Source: Cyathus striatus (lineage: Eukaryota; Basidiomycota; Agaricomycetes; Agaricales; Nidulariaceae). Taken from it: a DNA stretch of 64,000 nt. The notes beneath the pieces were generated by a model. The model was not told where the DNA came from, ran no database searches, and saw only the letters and a program-made list of their open reading frames with translations. Within the stretch, counting starts at the first letter, position 1. Every line of letters starts with the position of its first letter. The DNA is taken from the NCBI GenBank assembly GCA_025738555.1, contig JAOVFP010000003.1, positions 6,014,001 to 6,078,000 on the forward strand. Reading direction: 5' to 3'. Positions 58,234-64,000 of this stretch are shown in pieces. A program made the position numbers and the translations under genes.

Positions 58234-58699
58234 GAGTAGATATCATTCGTTGTCCCATGTTCCGACACTGAGAATAGATATACAACTTTTCGATGACTGA
58301 ACACAAGTCTTGCGCATGAACGTCGCAGTTGTCATAGTTGTCGCAGTCGTCACAATTGCGTTGATGCTTTCATCTTCCATGTCAGACTTGACCACTTTTT
58401 GGTTACTTCAGTCATCTATCGACGGTTACGACTTACGAGCCCGCTGGAGATGAATCGATGAAGCTTGAAGCATGTTAAGGCTGGGTCATCACGCATGAAG
58501 CTTGAAGCCTCGAGTGGGCGCCAGGATTGGTTATGCAAGCAGATTCCGATGGATTTGCGAAGGCTGCTGTCGGCTGACAGCCAGCAAGGTGAGGCTCTTC
58601 TACGTGGCTCTATTCAAAATTCACCTTACTGATTTTCTTTTAGGAGCTCCACAATGTTGAGACCCCCCACGCTGTACGATGGCCTGAGCCACGAGTTTT
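58234..58699. other. Spacer, no gene recognised
   Basis: Contains short repeats AGTTGTCATAGTTGTCGCAGTCGTCACA near 58328 and two GAAGCTTGAAGC copies near 58458-58510. Confidence 0.4.
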
Positions 58700-59320
58700 T
58701 TCCTGGGTTGTTGGGTTATCGAAGTCTCCTCGTGCATTCGGCTGCACAGAGTTGAGCTTAACCTCACCGGTCACTCTCCTGCTCACACCCCACCGTCTAT
58801 CGGTCATACTGGTTTCTTTCGTGGATGGTTTTACCAATGTCTCCTCGTGCATTTTGCTGCACTGAGTTGAGCTCTGCACCATCCATGTCACTCCCATATC
58901 AACCTCTGCTCACAACCGACTGTCTACTGGTCATTGGTTTCTTTCGTACATGGTTTTATCACTGTCTCGTGCATTCGGCTGCACAGAGTTGAGCTCATCA
59001 CCATCCATGTCACTCGTTGCAGCCTCTGATTGCTGCACTGGCCGTGGGGATTGCATTTTATCATTGTCTCCTCGTACACTCGACTGCATTAACCTCCCGG
59101 TCGCTCTCGTATCAACCTCTGCTCACACCCCACCAATCTACCGGTCATTGGTTTCTTTCGTACGTGATCTTATCACTGTCTCCTCGTGTATTCGGCTGCA
59201 TGGAATTGAGCTTAACCTCACTGGCTGGTCTCGTATCGACCTCCGCTCACACACCTGCCGTCTACCAGTCATTGGTTTATTTCGTAGACAATGTCTCCTC
59301 TTGCATTCGGCTGCACAGAG
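58700..59320. repeat. Tandem array of about 115-bp units
   Basis: The anchor TCCTCGTGCATTCGGCTGCA...GAGTTGAGCT recurs at about 58728, 58846, 58966, 59070 (degenerate), 59180 and 59293, i.e. six units with spacing of 104-120 bp. Each also carries CTGGTCATTGGTTTCTTTCGTAC. The array abuts the broken gene at 59325. Confidence 0.8.
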
Positions 59321-59324
59321 TTGA

Positions 59325-59690
59325 GGCCTCCCGCCGAAATCCTCCTCTCATGCAGTAAAACTCTCCTCCGCTCCGCCCTATCATCGTCCGTGTTCCACCT
59401 TCTAATCATCGACACGCTCGATGTCGCATGCCAACTGGTAGTGCATGCAGCGGTGGACGTCGAATCGGCAGGTGAAGTCATCCGAGAAGCCGCCAAGGAC
59501 GTCGAGAAGAAAGCGAGGTCGGAGAACGTTGAAATTGGCCTGAAAGGGATAAAGGACAAGGGGAAGGAAGTCGCGGGTGATGTTATTGATGGTGGTAGGA
59601 AGGTACGAGAGGAATGGGAAGGGACGACTGGTGACCTTGAGAGAGATATGAAGCAGAAGCTTGTCAAGCACATACAAAGCGTAAGTGTTT
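59325..59690 (+). pseudogene. Middle part of a split gene (inverted relative to its start)
   Basis: Plus-strand frame with CSKTLLRSALSSSVFHLLII, HAAVDVESAGEVIREAAKD and WEGTTGDLERDMKQKLVKHI ending at a good donor (AGC|GTAAGT, about 59680). From memory this is the segment that follows the N-terminal region of fungal proteins labelled DUF5923 (large lipid-binding/BPI-like proteins), whose N-terminal exons lie just to the right on the opposite strand (59753-60309). No continuation exon was found to the right on this strand. Confidence 0.5.
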
Positions 59691-59752
59691 TTCTCATTGA
59701 TCCTCACTTTTTCGCTGCTTCTTATCATACACTATATTAACAAACATTCTGC

Positions 59753-60309
59753 TTATACAGGCACGTCTTTTCCTTTTTCTTCTTTTCGTTTCATGTTTCC
59801 TAACCCGGCTGTTAGAGTCGGAGACAATTTCTCCTCGGGAGACGACGTGTTGATATCCACGCTGATTTGTACGCCTTCTATCTGGGAGAGCTGGTAGATG
59901 ATATTTTGAATTTTATTATCATCTGCACTCAGCGCATGAGCATTAATGACCAAAACAAGAATAACGAGCACTTACCATTCTTCTCCATGCCAAGCTGCAA
60001 CATACTCTGCACGACCTCCCTCGCATCCCCAATCACTTTCCTGCCTATCCTGCTCGTTGGGCTCTTCCCCGAAACCACTTTGGCACTCACATCGTCGCGC
60101 AGTAACTCTGATTTCAAAACATAGCGGAATATCTTGTTGAGCTGCTCCTGGGATGGCAGTTTGCCGGCATTGAGAGCGACCAAGATGTCAATGAACTTGT
60201 CGCCTTCGGACTCTGGTGGAAGAGGGTCAGTGTGTTCTGTAAAGAGGGGAGCTGTGTCGTCGTCGTCTGGATCCTTCTTGAGACCAAGGCAGGCGAGGCA
60301 GTAGTCCAT
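59753..60309 (-). pseudogene. N-terminal exons of the same DUF5923-like gene
   Basis: Exon 1 complement of 59976-60309 starts MDYCLACLGLKKDPDDDD and has LVALNAGKLPSQEQLNKIFR and DAREVVQSMLQLGMEKN; a GT-AG intron leads to exon 2 (from 59922) with DDNKIQNIIYQLSQIEGVQI, then the frame ends at 59753. The N-terminus MD.CLACLGL with ALNAGKLPSQ is characteristic. Family proteins are over 500 residues, so this is a truncated fragment; the next family segment is present but on the other strand at 59325-59690. Confidence 0.6.
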
Positions 60310-60748
60310 GGTTTGTGGTCGGTGGCAATGGACATTGGAGGGAGCCACAACATCTGGGTGATCGCTGCAGTGTCGTCATTGAGTTTTCATGTAAAATGGG
60401 TTGCATTTTCCATCATGCACGTAGAAATCGAAATAAGACAAGCTTGTATTGCTGGCGTGAGCGTTCGAACGTTCAATTGGTTGAATTTGAGGGAGTCCGA
60501 AAGTTCAAACAAGTTTTCATTAATTTCATTGTTTCAACGAGCAGGAAGGTAGGACGTGATCATCTCTTTTTCGTACTACTACCAATGACCATAGGCTCAA
60601 CTTCATCTTGCGCTTATCCTCAGCCTCAGTCCTCATTTTGGTACTGATCCACGTTAATAGCGAATTACTACTACCCGCTCTTAGTTCTACGCTTTACTGC
60701 ATGTTAAATACAACGGCACCTTAAATCAATACAATCCATCTAACATTC
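60310..60748. other. Intergenic between the split gene and NOP4
   Basis: No gene recognised. Contains the upstream side of the split gene and the 3' side of NOP4. Confidence 0.4.
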
Positions 60749-63700
60749 TTACCGACCACCTTTCTTACTACCTTTCCGCTCCTTTCGTTTTCTCCCGATG
60801 ATGGAACCGATAACCTTCCCCGACTTACCATCATCCGCCTTGGAAGCGCTTTCCGCTTTCGCCTTTGACGACGGTTTGGATGGCTCGGATGTGCGGCGTT
60901 TCTTGGGGGTTCGTTCATCGTCCTGTCCATGGGAAGGTCTACGTTTCTTCGGACTCCGTTCGTCGTCCTTAGCACGTGAGGGTTTGCGTTTCTTAGGGTT
61001 CCCTTCTTCGTCCTTTACAGAAGATTTGCGTTCCTTTCGCTTTTTAGGCGATCCATCGGGCTTCGTCGCCTTCAAAACACAGTCAGTTACCAAGTCAGTC
61101 GATAAAGCTCAATAACATACCGAGGGTAGCGACTCTTTTTGCATATTGCTCCTCCTCTGTACCACCTGTACGTTTTCAATCGAGAACTCGACCACCAAAG
61201 TTCCTTTAGCTTTCTTCGGGGCTCCATTTTCAAGTTCCTCTTTCATCCTCTTAAGCCGGACGTCGTCCCGCGTATCTTGCGGCTTCGCTTTCTCGATCTT
61301 GATTAAATCCGCCAGTTCGTCTTTCCACCACAACTCGAACAGACCTGCGACTTCAGGGTTGTTGTTAGCCCACCGCAATACGCGTAAGGCGTCGGCATGG
61401 CTATGGAGTTCAACGAACCCATAGCCCTTGCTTTTGCCCTTTCCAGTCACAGGATCAACGCGTTCTTGTTGTCTGACAATTTTCGTTTGCTTCAAGCCCT
61501 TCATGGGCCGCTTTTTCGCCTTTTTGCTTTCCTGGTCTTCGGGTTCGGTGGCGTCCATACTTGGACGATCTTCTAGTTCGTCTTCTGTTAGTCCGGTACG
61601 CGTCCCCTTCTTGACCTCTGCGTCGAATGTCTTTATCGCGTGTAGTGCCATACGCTTTAACATCCGCTCCGTAACAAATACCGGGATTTGTCGAACACTT
61701 AAACGAGTTCGGGAGATGAAGAGGGATGGGTTGGACTTCAAGAGAGCGCGGCGAGCGTTGAATGAGCTCGTGCGACGTTCAACGTCAGCGGGAGTTAGGG
61801 TATCCGCGGCGGGGGTATTAGGCAGGATAACTACAGATTTTGTCGTCAATTCCGTAGTTAAAATATAAGACCTTGTAGTACTCACCTCCTTCACGGAGAA
61901 GGTAGAGATTGCGCTTATCGGCCTTCTCTCGCATTTTTTCTCCAACCTCTTTCAGCTTCCCAGCTTGATCGCGTGTCACTGCGCGGACGACATCCAGTGT
62001 CCTGCCATGCAACACCAGGCTCTGCGCCAAACTTGAAGATGGGTCGGGTGTGAGGATGGAGGGTAGCTTAAACGGGTTCTTTTTCGCCTGACAATTCGGT
62101 AAGTAAGTAGGGGAGGGGGATAAAGTGAAATAGAATACATACTAGAGGTGCGGTGCCATGCGTCTCAACGCGCAGCATCTCGCCTTGCTCGATGACCTTG
62201 TCAGCGTCTTCTTTGTTCCAAAAGCACGCGAAGCCGGTACCGCGAGACCGGCCAGTAGCCGGATCCATCGTTATACGAGCGTATCGAAGAGGCCCAAATG
62301 CTCTGAACAATGTTCGGAGTTCGTCCTCCGTTGCTGCAAACGGAACGTTTCGTATGAATAATGTCGTCCCCACCTCCGGCGGAGGCAGTTGCGGTTTAAC
62401 GGGTTCCTCCCCGTCAGAATCGCCGTCCGCAGAAGATCCATCGTCCTCGTCGCTTGATGCGTCCTCGTCCCGCTCGTGTAGTCCAATGGCATCATTGCCA
62501 TCATCGCTGTCGCTGTCGCTATTGCTATCGCTCCCAGTGCCATCTTCCTCATCCACACTCATAGCGTCATCAACATGCTTCGCCTTCTCCTCCTCCCATT
62601 TATCCTTGCTGAGCGCCCAGTCGACAGCAATGATACGCTCATTCGCAGCGAGATGTTCCCCATCGCCGTCGTCGCGTCCCTCCTCCCGTTCCTCCTTCAC
62701 ACCCTTTTTCACCTTCAACTCCAACCTGCGCTGCTTCTTCTTCTTCTGCTTCGCTGACACCAACTCCTCTGCACTACCAGCCCGCATCACCATCCCATTA
62801 CACCCTTCAAGAGCACACTGTGCGTCTTTCCGACTATACATCCAGACAAAGGCGAAGCCCTTATTGGATATGGTCCCACGTTCTATGTCTATCGCGTTTT
62901 GCTCTGCAATAGGAACGCGAATAGAGAAAACCGGTCCGTAAGGAAGGAAAACCGATCGTAAATCTTGCTCAGTTGCGCTAAATGGGATATTGCGCACGAT
63001 TAGTCGCGAGGACCCATTCGGTGCGATGAGAGCAGAGCCCTGCTCAGACGCTCTCTTTTGTGGCTTTGTGAGACTGTCGATTCGTTTTTTGAGTTCCACG
63101 GATAATAGGGAGCCTTTGAAAACGTGTGCGTGGAGCTTGTTTACGGCGTTTTGGGCGTGTTCGGGGTTGGAGAAGAGGACGTGGGCTAGTGTGAATGAGC
63201 TGAGTTTTCGGAGTAGACAAGATGCGAATGAACGTGTACCTTTTGTAGGATCCTCTATTTCGCCGATTTTGAAAGGCCATTCCACCATCTCTGCTCCGTC
63301 GTACTTTCGTATCTTCTTCCATAGTACTTTTGAGTCGAGAGAAGGGGGTAGGCCTGATATTACGATGGTTCGTATGGCGAGAGGGTCGTGAGGGAGATGA
63401 GGTGGTGCTTGTGATCTAGGGGGAGGACGCGGTTTCTGCACCGCCGGCTCGATTGTAGTCTTCGTAGTCCTCTCGGTCTTCTCTCTCGTAGGATCCTAGA
63501 GAGATTATTAGTGTATAGTGTAGGCCAGTGGGAATCGTTACGCGCCTTTTTGTCTGCAAACTGCACTCGGAGTTTCCTTCCAGCCAGTAAAAGCCCGTCT
63601 TCGGATATTTTGGCGAGGACCGACTCCGCATCTTCTTTTATAGCGAACGAGACGTATCCAACGCCCTTAGATACCCCGGTTCCCTGTTCAGTCACGACGA

Positions 63701-63899
63701 AAGCTGAACGAACGGGCGCATAATCGGAGAAGAGCGTTTGCAGGTCGACGGAAGTCGCGGTATATGGTAGATTTGACACAAACAAAGTGTATCTATTGAG
63801 AAGTCAGATAAATTCCAGCCGCCACAACAAAAAAACGACTTACCCATGGGTCTCGTCTTCCTCCCTTTCCAGTCTCTTCCCTAGTGAATTTGCGGCCAT
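60749..63899 (-). CDS. NOP4: Nucleolar RNA-binding protein NOP4/RBM28-type
   Basis: Seven exons, complement of 63844-63899, 63542-63792, 63240-63482, 62143-63185, 61886-62087, 61121-61830, 60749-61069; 941 aa. Four RRMs: YTLFVSNLPYTATS (about 19), RTIVISGLPPSLDS, SRLIVRNIPFSATEQDL with KGFAFVWM, and TTLFIRNVPFAATEDEL with GTGFACFW, then a degenerate RRM-like part (KSKGYGFVELHSHADALRVL). A long acidic Asp/Ser stretch lies between RRM3 and RRM4 and the C-terminus is a Lys/Ser-rich PKKRK tail. Needed for 60S pre-rRNA processing. The start ATGGCCGCAAATTC at 63899 was chosen because it alone joins exon 2 in frame; a longer frame from 63957 does not. The exon 2/3 junction near 63482 is the least certain. 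Confidence 0.92.
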
Positions 63900-64000
63900 T
63901 TCGGAATGGGCTATACTTGGGCTGAGCTGGATCCCAAAGCGGTTTTTCGGGCGTCATTTGCTGATGCTTGAAGCAGAAGGAGGCGCCAAACAACAAACAA

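Noticed and set aside
63793..63957. Longer NOP4 N-terminus starting MTPEKPLWDPAQ
   Set aside because: Its frame does not join exon 2 at the only available acceptor; the ATG at 63899 does, giving ETHG-YTLFVSN.

Overview
The window is nuclear DNA from a filamentous basidiomycete, most likely an agaricomycete. The evidence is dense protein genes split by many 45-65 nt GT-AG introns, actin/SAR1/CCT1/UBR1 orthologues with fungal features, and transposon families typical of mushroom-forming fungi (Plavaka, Ty1/Copia, solo LTRs). No rRNA, tRNA, CRISPR or bacterial-type operon was seen. Gene models below are spliced by hand; exon lengths were checked for reading-frame consistency, but no search or transcript data were available.

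1-17.1 kb is a transposon graveyard. A Plavaka transposase pseudogene (minus strand, 1027-4112) is broken by an LTR pair, a probable solo LTR and a hAT-like element with a perfect 8-bp target duplication. A Ty1/Copia gag-pol remnant (minus, 15083 down to about 6720) is broken by at least five solo LTRs with recognisable 5-bp duplications, one of which carries a 284-bp TA-flanked MITE, and by a 3.25-kb insertion that itself holds another solo LTR. Mentally removing the inserts brings the reading frame back at each junction. Almost every in-frame stop in both remnants is TGA where the family has Arg (CGA), which points to CpG methylation decay or a RIP-like process. Minisatellites fill 15.7-16.7 kb.

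17.1-41.5 kb is conserved, gene-dense chromosome: actin, a ribosomal L1-domain protein, the complex I 75-kDa subunit, SAR1, the N-recognin E3 ligase UBR1, ribosomal protein eL39, porphobilinogen deaminase, CCT-alpha, and a 825-aa helical-bundle plus TPR protein. Many neighbours are divergent pairs sharing short promoters.

41.5-53 kb is accessory: a P450, an unknown 246-aa protein and an MFS transporter all on the minus strand, then an alpha/beta hydrolase and a small secreted protein. 53.7-55.2 kb is an F-box protein. 55.5-59.3 kb is rearranged repeat DNA: long nested inverted repeats, a decayed DDE transposase and a tandem array of about 115-bp units. Directly beside it, one gene appears cut in two by an inversion (59.3-60.3 kb). 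The window closes with a complete NOP4/RBM28-type RNA-binding nucleolar protein.
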